64,000 nucleotides of DNA from Bradyrhizobium sp. S69 (GCF_009766005.1 NZ_LMUK01000060.1:2409-66408), one strand, 5' to 3'. Counted from the stretch's first letter, positions 9,417 through 18,222 are shown. The notes: generated from the sequence alone by a model not told the origin. Numbers and translations: made by a program.

Positions 9417-10760
9417 CTAAGCCACAACCCCGATGGAATTCGTCGCCGAACTGCCGGGGCTGTGCGGCAGCGGCTGCAAATGGCACGAATCGTCGGCGGC
9501 GTGAGCGTTCGACAAGAACACGATGTTCCTGCCGCCACGCTTGGCGTCGTAGAGGGCGTCGTCGGCCCATTTGGCGACGGTCTCCGGCGCGGCAGCTTCT
9601 TGCGCGAACGCGACGCCGAGGCTGATCGTCACCAAATTGTCCGAACCGTCGACGGGATCAGTTCCAGGATTGACGATGGCGAGCGCCTGCACCGAGCAGC
9701 GGATGCGTTCCGCGATCGTCCAGGCCAGATCGGGCGAGGCGTGCGCGAGAACGACGAGGAATTCCTCGCCGCCATAGCGAAAGACGGCGTCTTCGCCCAA
9801 CCGCACCGAATCCTCGATCGTCATGGCGACGCGCCTGATGCACTCGTCGCCGGCGGCGTGGCCGGCGGTATCGTTCAGCCGCTTGAACCAGTCGATATCG
9901 GCCATGATGAACGCGATACTGGCTTTCGAGATCGTCGGATCGCGCCAGAGCTTCTCGATCAGGTCGGTCGCCGAGCGGCGATTGCCTAACCCGGTGAGAG
10001 GGTCGTGTGTCGCCAGGATTTCCAACTGATGATTGGCGCTTTTCAGCGCGTCGCTGCGAAACTCGCTGCGCAGCGACATCAGGAAGGCTTTTCGAGCGAG
10101 GATCGACTGGGTCTTGCGCGCGACGGTCGCCGCATAGATTCCCATCGCATAAAACACCGTAGTGCCGATCGCTTCCTTGAGGTCGATCGCGGGATTGAAG
10201 ATTTCAAAGCCGAAAAAGGTGGCCGCGGAGCAGGCCATCAGGGCCAGCGTCCAGACATAGTCGACATTGAACACCACGATCGCGATGGTGTTCACATACA
10301 TGATGCAGGTGAGGAAACGCTCATCGTCGGTGCCGCCGGCCGCGGCGGCGAGGAAGCCGTAAGCCATCATGACGCTGATCATCAGAAGCAGCAGCGACAG
10401 GCCTTCGACCGTGGCGCTGCGGGGCTTTCGCCAGACCAGATAGGCACAGGCGTGCAGGGCCGGAACCAGCAGCCCGCTGATAAGGGTGGTGAGGACTAGG
10501 AATTCGGGAGCGAGAAGGTAGCTGATCGGCACGAACGCCATGCTGATCAGCGCGACCCAGATCATCCATGCGCGCGAAATCTTGCTTCGCTGCGGCCATT
10601 CCTTCTGGCGGTAGGCCAGAATCATCTCGGGAGAAAACCGGATATCGCGGGTACGTTGCGACAGCAGCCGTTCGGTCTCGGCTTCGAGAGCGGGCGTTAT
10701 GGACACGCTCGCTGTGTCGTCGAGCGGTGTCGGGCTCAGGCTGCTGGCACCCGATTTCAA
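9417..10760 (-). CDS. Membrane diguanylate cyclase (GGDEF domain)
   Basis: The 447-residue protein has an N-terminal region with about five or six hydrophobic helices (residues about 60-215), then a C-terminal GGDEF domain (about 250-425). The active-site signature is YGGEEF (residues 329-334), which is catalytically competent in other cyclases. ADIDWFKRLNDTAGHAAGD supplies the metal- and nucleotide-binding residues. The usual inhibitory RxxD site five residues before the signature reads LGED, so product inhibition is probably lost. It should make cyclic di-GMP from GTP in response to an unknown membrane signal. The start is a TTG with a GAGG box eight bases upstream; no ATG occurs until residue 45. 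Confidence 0.85.
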   Translation of the reverse strand: MKSGASSLSPTPLDDTASVSITPALEAETERLLSQRTRDIRFSPEMILAYRQKEWPQRSKISRAWMIWVALISMAFVPISYLLAPEFLVLTTLISGLLVPALHACAYLVWRKPRSATVEGLSLLLLMISVMMAYGFLAAAAGGTDDERFLTCIMYVNTIAIVVFNVDYVWTLALMACSAATFFGFEIFNPAIDLKEAIGTTVFYAMGIYAATVARKTQSILARKAFLMSLRSEFRSDALKSANHQLEILATHDPLTGLGNRRSATDLIEKLWRDPTISKASIAFIMADIDWFKRLNDTAGHAAGDECIRRVAMTIEDSVRLGEDAVFRYGGEEFLVVLAHASPDLAWTIAERIRCSVQALAIVNPGTDPVDGSDNLVTISLGVAFAQEAAAPETVAKWADDALYDAKRGGRNIVFLSNAHAADDSCHLQPLPHSPGSSATNSIGVVA

Positions 10761-10895
10761 AACCTGTTCCTCTCCCGGCGTTATTCTGGCCGCAAGGTTT
10801 GGAGTAAGCGCCTGAAATGCTAAATTTCCCCTGCGGGGAGGGGCGGGGACCGGGGAGGAGCGAGAGGTTTTATAATACCTATTGAGGTGGCGGCC

Positions 10896-11309
10896 CTAAA
10901 GCCCGCCCATCTTGCAGACCATCTTCCACTCGTCCGCAGTCACCGGCTGCACGGACAGCCGCGAATATTTTACCAGGGCCATTTCGGCGAGCTTCTTGTC
11001 GGCCTTGATCGCGGCCATCGTCACCGGAATCTTCAGGGGCTTGTCGGCCTTGATGTCGACGCAGACGAATTTTTCGGTCTTGTCGGTCGGGTCGGGATAG
11101 GCCTCCTTGATGATCTCCGCGATCCCGACGATCTCCTTGCCCTCGTTGGAATGATAGAAGAAGGCGCGGTCGCCTTTCTTCATCTTCACGAGGTTTTGCC
11201 GCGCGGTGAAATTGCGCACGCCGGTCCAGGCTTCGCCCTTGGCGCCTTTTGCCAACTGCTGATCCCACGACCAGGTCGAGGGCTCCGACTTCACCAGCCA
11301 ATAATTCAT
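10896..11309 (-). CDS. EVE domain protein
   Basis: The 137-residue protein is a single EVE domain, related to PUA folds and to human thymocyte nuclear protein 1. It starts MNYWLVKSEPSTWSWDQQ and contains WTGVRNFTARQNL and the KKGDRAFFYHSN strand typical of the family. EVE domains are thought to bind modified bases in nucleic acids. The gene follows gpsA at 181 bp on the same strand, with a palindromic repeat (family D) between them. The tsaD - gpsA - EVE order is common in Rhizobiales, so I read it as a housekeeping, possibly tRNA- or nucleotide-related, protein and not a defence gene. Confidence 0.88.
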   Translation of the reverse strand: MNYWLVKSEPSTWSWDQQLAKGAKGEAWTGVRNFTARQNLVKMKKGDRAFFYHSNEGKEIVGIAEIIKEAYPDPTDKTEKFVCVDIKADKPLKIPVTMAAIKADKKLAEMALVKYSRLSVQPVTADEWKMVCKMGGL

Positions 11310-11326
11310 GTCGTCCCTCTTCTATT

Positions 11327-11481
11327 CGTCATGGCCGGACATAGCCGTCCGAAGGACGGCGTCGCTTCCGCTCGCCTATGTTCCGGCCATCCACGTCTTC
11401 CTTCAACACTATTATCAAGACGTGGATGCCCGCGACAAGGAGACTGAAGACGCGCTTCGCGCTTTTGCGCAGGGCATGACG
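11327..11481. repeat. Intergenic palindromic repeat, family D copy 1
   Basis: CGTCATGGCCGGACATAG...GGCCATCCACGTCTT is followed by the complementary AAGACGTGGATGCCCG...GCATGACG. It fills most of the gap between the EVE gene and gpsA. A second copy is at 41993-42106. Confidence 0.65.
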
Positions 11482-11490
11482 AAGTGAAGG

Positions 11491-12471
11491 TTATCCCTCC
11501 GCCTTGAATGGCCGCGTCAGCAGGCCTTCGATCGCTGCGTCAATGGTAACCGCGCCGTTCAATATCGCGGCGACCGCCGATGATACCGGCATATCGATAT
11601 TTTTCGAAACCGCGAGCTCGATCAGCACCGGCGCGGTGAATTCGCCCTCGGCGAGTTTTCCCGGCGGCGGCGCTTCGCCACGGCCGAGCGCGATGCCGAG
11701 CGCGAAATTGCGCGATTGTTGATTGGAGCAGGTCAGGATCAGGTCTCCCAGGCCCGACAGCCCGGCCATGGTCTCGCTGCGCGCGCCGCAGGCATGGCCG
11801 AGCCGCACCAGTTCCGAAAAGCCGCGCGTGGTCAGCGCCGCCAGCGCCGAGGCGCCGAGCTTGCGGCCGACCGCGATGCCGGCAGCGATCGCCAGCACGT
11901 TCTTCGCGGCGCCGCCGATCTCGACGCCGCGAATATCCGTCGAGTGATAGGGCCGGAACGTCGAAGAGCCCAGCGCCTGCACCAATGCGCTGGCGAGCGC
12001 TTCATCATGTGCCGCCAAGGTCACCGCGGTGGGAAGCCCGCGCGCGACGTCGTCGGCAAATCCGGGTCCGGACAGGATCGCGGGCGTCGCATGGGGCGCG
12101 GCTTCCGCGATCACCTCGGTCATGAATTTGTGCGTGCCGCGCTCGATGCCTTTGGCGCAGGCGATGATCGGCGTGCCCTTCGCAAGATACGGCGCGAGTA
12201 CGTTGGCCGCGCCGCGTAAATGTTGCGCGGGCGTGGCGATCAGGATGATATCGGCGCGTCCTGCCAGCGCCAGATCGGTGGTCACCGTGATATCGGCCGC
12301 GAGCCGCACGCCCGGCAACCTCGGATTCTCGCGTGCCGCAATGATGTGTGCCGCATGCGCCGCATCCCGCGCATACAGCACGACATCGCGTCCGGCCCGC
12401 GCGGCGACACCCGCCAGCGCCGTGCCCCACGCACCGGCTCCGATCACCGCAACGGAGTTAAAGGACGGCAT
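11491..12471 (-). CDS. gpsA: Glycerol-3-phosphate dehydrogenase [NAD(P)+]
   Basis: The 326-residue enzyme reduces dihydroxyacetone phosphate to sn-glycerol 3-phosphate for phospholipid synthesis. The Rossmann site is VIGAGAWGTALAGVAARAG at the N-terminus. Other GpsA landmarks are ACAKGIERGT, SGPGFADDVARGLPTA, the catalytic-lysine region EIGGAAKNVLAIAAGI and the substrate loop LSGLGDLILTCSNQQSRNF. Length is normal. It lies downstream of tsaD on the same strand with a 275-bp gap containing a palindromic repeat, so transcription may or may not be shared. Confidence 0.95.
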   Translation of the reverse strand: MPSFNSVAVIGAGAWGTALAGVAARAGRDVVLYARDAAHAAHIIAARENPRLPGVRLAADITVTTDLALAGRADIILIATPAQHLRGAANVLAPYLAKGTPIIACAKGIERGTHKFMTEVIAEAAPHATPAILSGPGFADDVARGLPTAVTLAAHDEALASALVQALGSSTFRPYHSTDIRGVEIGGAAKNVLAIAAGIAVGRKLGASALAALTTRGFSELVRLGHACGARSETMAGLSGLGDLILTCSNQQSRNFALGIALGRGEAPPPGKLAEGEFTAPVLIELAVSKNIDMPVSSAVAAILNGAVTIDAAIEGLLTRPFKAEG

Positions 12472-12534
12472 TGGAGGGCCCTATCCTTTTGATCGGGGGG
12501 TGAGGAAAGCCATGCGCGACGCCGAGCCCGTGGC

Positions 12535-12703
12535 CATCCCCCATCCCAACCCTCCCCCGCAAGCGGGAGAGGGGGCGCGCTTCGTTGTGTGGTGGGCGGG
12601 GCCGATAAACGCGTAGCTGTTGCCCGAATGGTTTAGGGCATGCGTTTGCGGCGAATGCCGCCTACTCCCTCTCCCGCGTGCGGGGGAGGGTTGGGGTGGG
12701 GGC
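12535..12703. repeat. Intergenic palindromic repeat, family F
   Basis: The arms CCCAACCCTCCCCCGCAAGC and the near-complement CGTGCGGGGGAGGGTTGGGG bracket about 100 bp. It lies between tsaD and gpsA; no gene is visible in this gap. Confidence 0.65.
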
Positions 12704-12746
12704 GCTTCGTTCCGGGCGTGCTGCGATTCCTTGTCCATCGGCGTCT

Positions 12747-13820
12747 CTAAAACCCCGCCCGCGTATTGGCAAACCCCGCGGGCACGATCGCATTTTCATC
12801 GAGCCGCCAGCGGGCGCGGGGCGGCGCGTCCAGGGTGTCGATCATGCCGAGCGCCAGCCGCTCGGCGCCGGCCCAGGCGATCATCGCGCCGTTGTCGGTG
12901 CATAACGCAGGCGGCGGGATGATCAGCGTGGTCTGCGCTTTGGCGGCTACATCCTGCAATGCGCCACGGATTGCCTGATTGGCGGCGACGCCGCCGGCGG
13001 CGACCAGCGCTCGTGGCGGACCGAATTGCTCGTGAAACAGCCGCAAGCCGACGCTCAGTCTATCAGCGGTCGATTCCAGTACCGCGGCTTGAAAGCCGGC
13101 GCAGAGATCTGCGATGTCCTGCGGCTCCAAAGGGCCAAGCCGGCTGGCCTCGTTGCGCACAGCGGTCTTCAATCCCGACAGCGAGAAATTCGCATCCGGA
13201 CGCCCGAGCATCGGCCGGGGAAATGCAAATCGTTTGGGATCGCCGCCGCGCGCGGCGCGCTCGACTTCCGGCCCGCCGGGATACGGCAGCCCGAGCATCT
13301 TTGCGACCTTGTCGAAGGCTTCGCCCATGGCGTCGTCGACGGTGGTGCCGAGCCGGACATATTGTCCGACGCCGGTGACGGCGACGATCTGGGTATGGCC
13401 GCCGGAGGCGAGGAACAGGCAATAGGGAAACGCCAGCGCGCAGGTCAGTCGTGGCGTCAGCGCGTGGGCCTCGAGATGGTTGACGGCGATCAGCGGCGTG
13501 TCGTGCACCATCGCGATCGCCTTCGCCGTGGTCAGGCCGACGATGACGCCGCCGATCAGGCCCGGCCCCGCGGCGGCCGCGACCGCCGACAGTTGCGAAA
13601 AGCGCAAACCGGACTCCTTCATCGCGGCGGCGATGATGCCGTCGAGCGCATCGACATGGGCGCGCGCGGCGATCTCCGGCACCACGCCGCCAAAGCGGAC
13701 ATGCTCCTCGGTCTGCGAACGCACGATGTTGGACAGAATCCGCCCCGACCCATCGCCCTGGCGCTCGACCACGGCGGCGGCGGTTTCATCGCAGGTGGTC
13801 TCGATGCCCAGCACAAGCAT
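12747..13820 (-). CDS. tsaD: tRNA N6-threonylcarbamoyladenosine transferase TsaD (Gcp/Kae1 family)
   Basis: The protein (357 residues from the chosen start) transfers the threonylcarbamoyl group to A37 of tRNAs reading ANN codons, acting with TsaB and TsaE. It starts MLVLGIETTCDETAAAVV and has the ASKHA-fold glycine motifs, the metal-binding VNHLEAH pair of histidines and LFLASGGHTQIV. The C-terminal ALCTDNGAMIAWAG is the usual signature. A longer reading from 13892 would start inside a palindromic repeat (13887-14014) and add 24 residues not typical of the family, so I placed the start at 13820, although its ribosome-binding site is weak. It is divergent from hemD. Confidence 0.94.
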   Translation of the reverse strand: MLVLGIETTCDETAAAVVERQGDGSGRILSNIVRSQTEEHVRFGGVVPEIAARAHVDALDGIIAAAMKESGLRFSQLSAVAAAAGPGLIGGVIVGLTTAKAIAMVHDTPLIAVNHLEAHALTPRLTCALAFPYCLFLASGGHTQIVAVTGVGQYVRLGTTVDDAMGEAFDKVAKMLGLPYPGGPEVERAARGGDPKRFAFPRPMLGRPDANFSLSGLKTAVRNEASRLGPLEPQDIADLCAGFQAAVLESTADRLSVGLRLFHEQFGPPRALVAAGGVAANQAIRGALQDVAAKAQTTLIIPPPALCTDNGAMIAWAGAERLALGMIDTLDAPPRARWRLDENAIVPAGFANTRAGF

Positions 13821-13886
13821 CCACTTTTCATTAGCCAATTTGAGCCCTTGCGCTAGTGCCGAAAGCGGCGTTTGCGTAGTAAAAGA

Positions 13887-14014
13887 CCTCATCCTGAGGG
13901 AGCATCGCGCGAGCGATGCGTCTCGAAGGATGGCCGCGGATGACGGCCGTGCAAGCTGCCATCCTTCGAGACGCCCGCCTTCGCTACGCTTCGTCGGGCA
14001 TCCTCAGGATGAGG
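13887..14014. repeat. Intergenic palindromic repeat, family B copy 1
   Basis: CCTCATCCTGAGG at one end and CCTCAGGATGAGG at the other, with GTCTCGAAGGATGG and CCATCCTTCGAGAC inside. It occupies the gap between the divergent tsaD and hemD genes, where related genomes often carry hemC. Confidence 0.75.
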
Positions 14015-14088
14015 TTGATCCACTGTATCCAGTAGCATTATGGGGTCTCGGAGTGCAATTTTCCGAGCGGCGGCAGAGGGTTTAACGC

Positions 14089-14826
14089 ATGGCTGTTCTC
14101 GTAACCCGCCCGCACCCGGACAATGAGGCGACCGCCGCGACCTTGCACGCGCGCGGCTTCGAGGTGCTGCTGGCGCCGATGCTGCGGTTCGAGGCGCTCG
14201 CCTTCCAGGACGATTCGGATGCGCATTATCATGCGGTCATCGTCACCAGCGCCAACGCGCTGCGCGGCTTCGAGCGGCACCCGTCAGGCCAACGCTTGCT
14301 CAAGCTGCCGTTGTTCGCGGTCGGCGAACACACCGCGCAGGCCGCCCGCCACGCCGGTTTTGGCGATGTCATCGCCGCCGATGGCGGCGTCGCCGCCTTG
14401 CGTGACGCCGTGCTCGCCAGCGTCAAGGCGAAACGTCTGAAGAAAGCCGGCACGCTGCTTTATCTCGCCGGAGCCGATTTGGCGCGCGATCTCGCCGGCG
14501 ACCTCGGCGAGCGCGGTTTTACCGTCGTCACCCACACCACCTACCGGATGATTCCGGTCGCCGAACTGCCGCCCGCGGCCCGTGAGGGTTTTGCGGCCAA
14601 CCAGATCGCCGCGGTGCTGCATTATTCGCGGCGCAGCGCCCGTGCCTTTTTGCAGGCAGCGCGAACCGCCGGCGTCGAAATCTCGGCGCTCGCGATACCG
14701 CAATGCTGCATCTCCGACGCGGTGGCCTCGGTGGTCCGCGATGCCGGGGCGACGCAGGTCCTGACCGCGAGCAGGCCCGATGAAAATGCCTTATTGGAGG
14801 CGCTGATGCGTGCGTTACGCCCCTGA
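14089..14826 (+). CDS. hemD: Uroporphyrinogen-III synthase
   Basis: The 245-residue protein cyclises and inverts ring D of hydroxymethylbilane to give uroporphyrinogen III in haem and cobalamin synthesis. HemD sequences are poorly conserved, but MAVLVTRPHPDNEATAATL at the N-terminus, FAVGEHTAQAARHAGF and the central LHYSRRSARAFLQAA match the two-domain HemD fold. Context agrees: Mic60 and hemY follow on the same strand. AGAGGG precedes the ATG. The expected partner hemC is not found upstream. Confidence 0.9.
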   Translation: MAVLVTRPHPDNEATAATLHARGFEVLLAPMLRFEALAFQDDSDAHYHAVIVTSANALRGFERHPSGQRLLKLPLFAVGEHTAQAARHAGFGDVIAADGGVAALRDAVLASVKAKRLKKAGTLLYLAGADLARDLAGDLGERGFTVVTHTTYRMIPVAELPPAAREGFAANQIAAVLHYSRRSARAFLQAARTAGVEISALAIPQCCISDAVASVVRDAGATQVLTASRPDENALLEALMRALRP

Positions 14827-14888
14827 TCGCGCTAAGAGAGCGTCGAATCTGGTAGGGTCCAGCCAGGACAGAATGAGGAACAGTCGCG

Positions 14889-16166
14889 ATGGCCGATGAT
14901 CGCCTTGAAGAACGGCCCCAGGGAATCCCTCAGGAATCACCTCAAGACACGTCTCAAGAAGACACATCTCAACAAGACATATCTCGAGAAGACTTGGCGC
15001 CGCCACAGGATTTCGGCCGCGCCAGGCGTGCGCCGCCCACCATCGACCTTGAGGCGTCAGAGGTATCCAGTGAAACCCGCGATCCGGTCGGCGATGCCGC
15101 GCCCGAGAGCGCTTCACACGAGCCTCGAGCCGAGGAAGCCCGATCAGGCGAAACCGTGGCGGCGGAATCGGCCGCCACCGAGCCGCCGCATCCGACAGCT
15201 GCTCCGATTTCTCCTTGGGTGATCGCGCCGGTTTCGGGCGCGGTCGCGGCAGCGCTGGTGATCGGCGTCGGCTGGGTGCTGGGCTGGCCCGCGGTTCAGC
15301 CGGCACCCGTGACGCCGCAAGTCAGTGTCGCCGCGGTCGATGGTATCGCTGCGCGCGTCGCCGGCCTTGAGCAGAAGGTCAGCAAGCCGGCAGCCGATCC
15401 GGCGACGGTGGCGCGGATCGTGGCGCTGGAGAAATCGCAAGGCTCGCTGCGCGATGAACTCGCCGCAACGCGGGCGCAGTCGGAAAAACTCGTCGCCAGT
15501 TCCAGTGCGGCCAATTCCACTGCCGCGCCGGTCGACGCTACTGCTGCGGCAGTCGATCTGTCCGCGATCAATGCGCGTCTCGATCAAATCGAAAGCGCGG
15601 TGCATGCCGCGACCGCGCCGCAAAACGCCAAGCCGGCCGATGACATAGCGCTGCGCCGGGTCGTGGTCGCCTCGCTGCTTGATCTTTCGGTGCGGCAGGG
15701 CGAACCCTTCAAGGATGCGCTGAGCGCGGCGAAATCGCTGGCCCCTGATGACGCGGCGCTGAATTCGCTCGAGAGCTTTGCTGGCAATGGCGTGCCGACC
15801 GCGGCCATCCTGAGCCGCGAGCTGCTCACGCTGGTGCCAAAACTGTCGCCGCCGCCGGTGCTGGAGAATGACAGCGTCAGTCCCGATATTGTCGATCGGC
15901 TGAGGGCGGGTGCTGCAAAACTGGTCCGCATCGAGCGCATCGACGCGGTCGGCAATGATCGCGGCGCGATTGTCGCGCGGGTCACGACGGCGGCGCTGCG
16001 CAACGATTCCAACGAGGCGCGGCGTGAATTGAAGACGCTGCCGCTGGAGGAGCGCACCGCGGCTCAATCCTGGCTCGACAAGGCCGATGCGCGCGATGCG
16101 GCGCTCGCCGCGGCGCGCCAATTCGCGACGGACGCCATGGCGTCGCTCGCCAAACCCGCGCAATAG
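14889..16166 (+). CDS. Mitofilin/Mic60 homologue (COG4223 family inner-membrane protein)
   Basis: The 425-residue protein has a low-complexity N-terminal tail of about 105 residues rich in Q, E, D, S and P. One transmembrane helix follows (about 109-131), then a coiled-coil stretch (about 145-240) and a C-terminal helical mitofilin-like domain (about 330-425). This is the alphaproteobacterial Mic60 layout, and the hemD - Mic60 - hemY order is the described bacterial context of this family. Known homologues shape intracytoplasmic membranes and interact with outer-membrane proteins; mitochondrial Mic60 organises cristae junctions. Three 15-bp tandem repeats encode part of the acidic tail (14952-14996). 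hemY begins 8 bp after the stop, so the two are likely co-transcribed. Confidence 0.85.
   Translation: MADDRLEERPQGIPQESPQDTSQEDTSQQDISREDLAPPQDFGRARRAPPTIDLEASEVSSETRDPVGDAAPESASHEPRAEEARSGETVAAESAATEPPHPTAAPISPWVIAPVSGAVAAALVIGVGWVLGWPAVQPAPVTPQVSVAAVDGIAARVAGLEQKVSKPAADPATVARIVALEKSQGSLRDELAATRAQSEKLVASSSAANSTAAPVDATAAAVDLSAINARLDQIESAVHAATAPQNAKPADDIALRRVVVASLLDLSVRQGEPFKDALSAAKSLAPDDAALNSLESFAGNGVPTAAILSRELLTLVPKLSPPPVLENDSVSPDIVDRLRAGAAKLVRIERIDAVGNDRGAIVARVTTAALRNDSNEARRELKTLPLEERTAAQSWLDKADARDAALAAARQFATDAMASLAKPAQ
14952..14996 (+). repeat. Three imperfect 15-bp tandem repeats inside the Mic60 gene
   Basis: Units at 14952-14966, 14967-14981 and 14982-14996 follow the pattern TCTCAAGAAGACACA and encode S-Q-E-D-T-like steps in the acidic cytoplasmic tail. 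Degenerate 12-bp relatives lie just upstream (CCTCAGGAATCA, CCTCAAGACACG). Confidence 0.65.
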
Positions 16167-16173
16167 GCCTTCG

Positions 16174-17898
16174 ATGATCAGGATCATTCTGTTTCTGCTG
16201 TTGATTGCGTTCGCAGGCTGGGGCGCGGCATGGGTTGCCGATCAGCCCGGCGAAGTCGTGATGAATTGGGGCGGTTGGCGCGCTCATCCCACGGTGCCTG
16301 TGTTCGTGATGTTGCTCGGCATTGCCATTGCCGCGGCGATTCTGGTCTGGACGATATTGCTGGCGCTGTGGCGTATGCCGAAAGGCATTCGGCGCAGCCG
16401 GCGCGAGCGCCGCCTCGCGCGCGGCCGCCACGCCATCACGCAAGGTCTGCTCGCGATCGGCCATGGCGATTCTTCCTCGGCCCGCGCCCATGCCGAAGTT
16501 GCGCGCCGTCACGCAAGCCAGGATCCGCTGGCGCTGTTGCTGCATGCCCAGTCCGCGCAGCTTGATGGCGATCGTGGCGGGGCGCAGCGCGCCTTTCGCG
16601 CCATGGCCGAGCGTGAGGACACAAGGTTGTTGGGCTTGCGCGGATTGTTCGTCGAGGCCCAGCGTGCCGACGATCCGGTCGCCGCGGTGACGATCGCGGA
16701 AGAAGCCTTGAAACTCGCGCCGGCCTCGACCTGGGCGTCGCATGCGGTGCTCGGGTTCCGCTGCGCCAAGGGCGACTGGAGCGGGGCGCTGGCGATCCTC
16801 GACACCAATTTGTCGTCGGGACTGATCGACAAAGCGGCGTATCGGCGCCAGCGCGGCGTGCTATTGACCGCGCGCGCGCTGGAACTGGAAACGGTCGATC
16901 GCGACCGCGCGCGCGAAGCCGCGATGGAAGCGGTCAAGTTGGCGCCGACATTGGTGCCGGCCGCGGTGCTCGCGAGCAAATATGAGAGCGAGGCGCATCA
17001 AATCCGGCGCTCGATGCGGATCGTCGAGACGGCGTGGCTTGCGCAGCCGCATCCGGATCTGGCCGATGCCTACGCCCATGTCAGGCTGGGCGATTCCGCG
17101 CGGCAGCGGCTGGTGCGCGTGGAGACGCTGGCGGCGAAGGCGCCGGGTCATCCGGAAAGCGCGCTGGCGCTCGCGCGCGCCGCGATCGATGCCACGGAAT
17201 ATGTCCGCGCCCGTGAGGCGTTGGCGCCGTTGATCGCCGCGCCGACCCAGCGGGTCGCGATGCTGATGGCCGAGATCGAACGCACCGAGCATGGCGATAG
17301 CGGCCGGGCGCGGGCCTGGACCCTGCGCGCGGTGCGGGCGCTGCATGATCCGGTATGGACCGCGGACGGTTATGTCTCCTCGACCTGGCGGCCGGTATCG
17401 CCGGTGACCGGCCGGCTCGATGCCTTTGTCTGGCAGGCGCCGCTCGCGGCATTGCCGTCCGACAAGAATGCCACCATCGAGCCGTCGCCGTTTGAAGAAG
17501 CCATGCTGGCGCCGCCGGCGCCACGGCGCGAACCGCCGGCTGCCATCGCGAGCGAGCCTGCCGCGGAGCCCGCTGTGGCCCCGATCGAGCCTACCGCAGC
17601 GGCGCCACAGGATAATTCGCCTGATGTCACACTGGCGCCGGAACCGGCACCCGCCGCGCCGCCGCCCCCAGCCGAGCCGCCTCAGCCCGCGCCTCTGTTT
17701 CGCGCGCGCCAAGATCTTGCCGGGCATGATCAGCCCAAGGCCGCCTTATCGAACATTCCGGCGGTGATCCCGATCGTGCGGGCGCCCGACGACCCCGGGA
17801 TCGACGACGAGGCGACCGGCAGCGAATTCGCCGAACCGATCCACCCCACCAGCCAGACCGGCGGCTGGCGCGGGTTTTTGTCGCGCTGGGGCGGATAG
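16174..17898 (+). CDS. hemY: HemY-type TPR membrane protein of the haem cluster
   Basis: The 574-residue protein has two N-terminal membrane helices (about 1-25 and 40-65), a HemY_N region with DQPGEVVMNWGGW, a TPR-like helical array (about 90-420) and a Pro/Ala-rich C-terminal tail ending KTFLSRWGG-like (LSRWGG). It is the proteobacterial HemY, linked to haem synthesis by its operon position; it is not the Bacillus protoporphyrinogen oxidase of the same name. Its exact role is unsettled. A longer in-frame reading from 16087 would overlap the Mic60 gene by 80 bp; the ATG at 16174, right before the hydrophobic helix, is the better start. A tRNA gene follows at 98 bp. Confidence 0.88.
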   Translation: MIRIILFLLLIAFAGWGAAWVADQPGEVVMNWGGWRAHPTVPVFVMLLGIAIAAAILVWTILLALWRMPKGIRRSRRERRLARGRHAITQGLLAIGHGDSSSARAHAEVARRHASQDPLALLLHAQSAQLDGDRGGAQRAFRAMAEREDTRLLGLRGLFVEAQRADDPVAAVTIAEEALKLAPASTWASHAVLGFRCAKGDWSGALAILDTNLSSGLIDKAAYRRQRGVLLTARALELETVDRDRAREAAMEAVKLAPTLVPAAVLASKYESEAHQIRRSMRIVETAWLAQPHPDLADAYAHVRLGDSARQRLVRVETLAAKAPGHPESALALARAAIDATEYVRAREALAPLIAAPTQRVAMLMAEIERTEHGDSGRARAWTLRAVRALHDPVWTADGYVSSTWRPVSPVTGRLDAFVWQAPLAALPSDKNATIEPSPFEEAMLAPPAPRREPPAAIASEPAAEPAVAPIEPTAAAPQDNSPDVTLAPEPAPAAPPPPAEPPQPAPLFRARQDLAGHDQPKAALSNIPAVIPIVRAPDDPGIDDEATGSEFAEPIHPTSQTGGWRGFLSRWGG

Positions 17899-17996
17899 GT
17901 TCCGGTCAGGAGGCCCCGTTTTTCTTGCAAAATCGCGGCGCGCCCGATATCAGGTGCGGGCGTTTTCGGCCCGCTGCCGAAGCCGCGCCATGGTTC

Positions 17997-18072
17997 GCCG
18001 CAATAGCTCAGTTGGTAGAGCACGTCATTCGTAATGACGGGGTCACAGGTTCGAGTCCTGTTTGCGGCACCA
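17997..18072 (+). tRNA. tRNA-Thr (anticodon CGT)
   Basis: The cloverleaf is complete. Acceptor GCCGCAA pairs with TTGCGGC, the D arm contains AGCTCAGTTGGTAGAGC, the anticodon stem CGTCA/TGACG encloses the loop TTCGTAA, and the T arm carries GGTTCGAGTCC. The CCA end is encoded. The anticodon CGT reads ACG codons. Confidence 0.97.
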
Positions 18073-18117
18073 AGTATCATCCGCTGCCGTTCTCCGCCGT
18101 CCGCTTTGAGCATGCAA

Positions 18118-18140
18118 GGCACTGAAAACAGTGCCGTTTT
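18118..18140 (+). terminator. Intrinsic terminator after tRNA-Thr
   Basis: The 7-bp stem GGCACTG/CAGTGCC with an AAAA loop is followed by GTTTTA. It lies 46 bp after the tRNA and before the convergent spermidine-synthase-like gene. Confidence 0.65.
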
Positions 18141-18222
18141 ACGTTGTGCTGCCCGCTGCCGTTCACGGCCGTGGCGGGTAACTCACGGACGAGACCGTCA
18201 ACACCGCCAAACCGGGCAAGCT

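Noticed and set aside
10896..11309. EVE domain protein as part of an anti-phage system
   Set aside because: Its place beside tsaD and gpsA is a conserved housekeeping order, and no restriction, nuclease or other defence gene lies nearby.
16087..16173. Upstream extension of hemY into the Mic60 gene
   Set aside because: The extra 29 residues are Arg-rich and precede the membrane helix; the ATG at 16174 follows the Mic60 stop by a few bases and gives the normal N-terminus.
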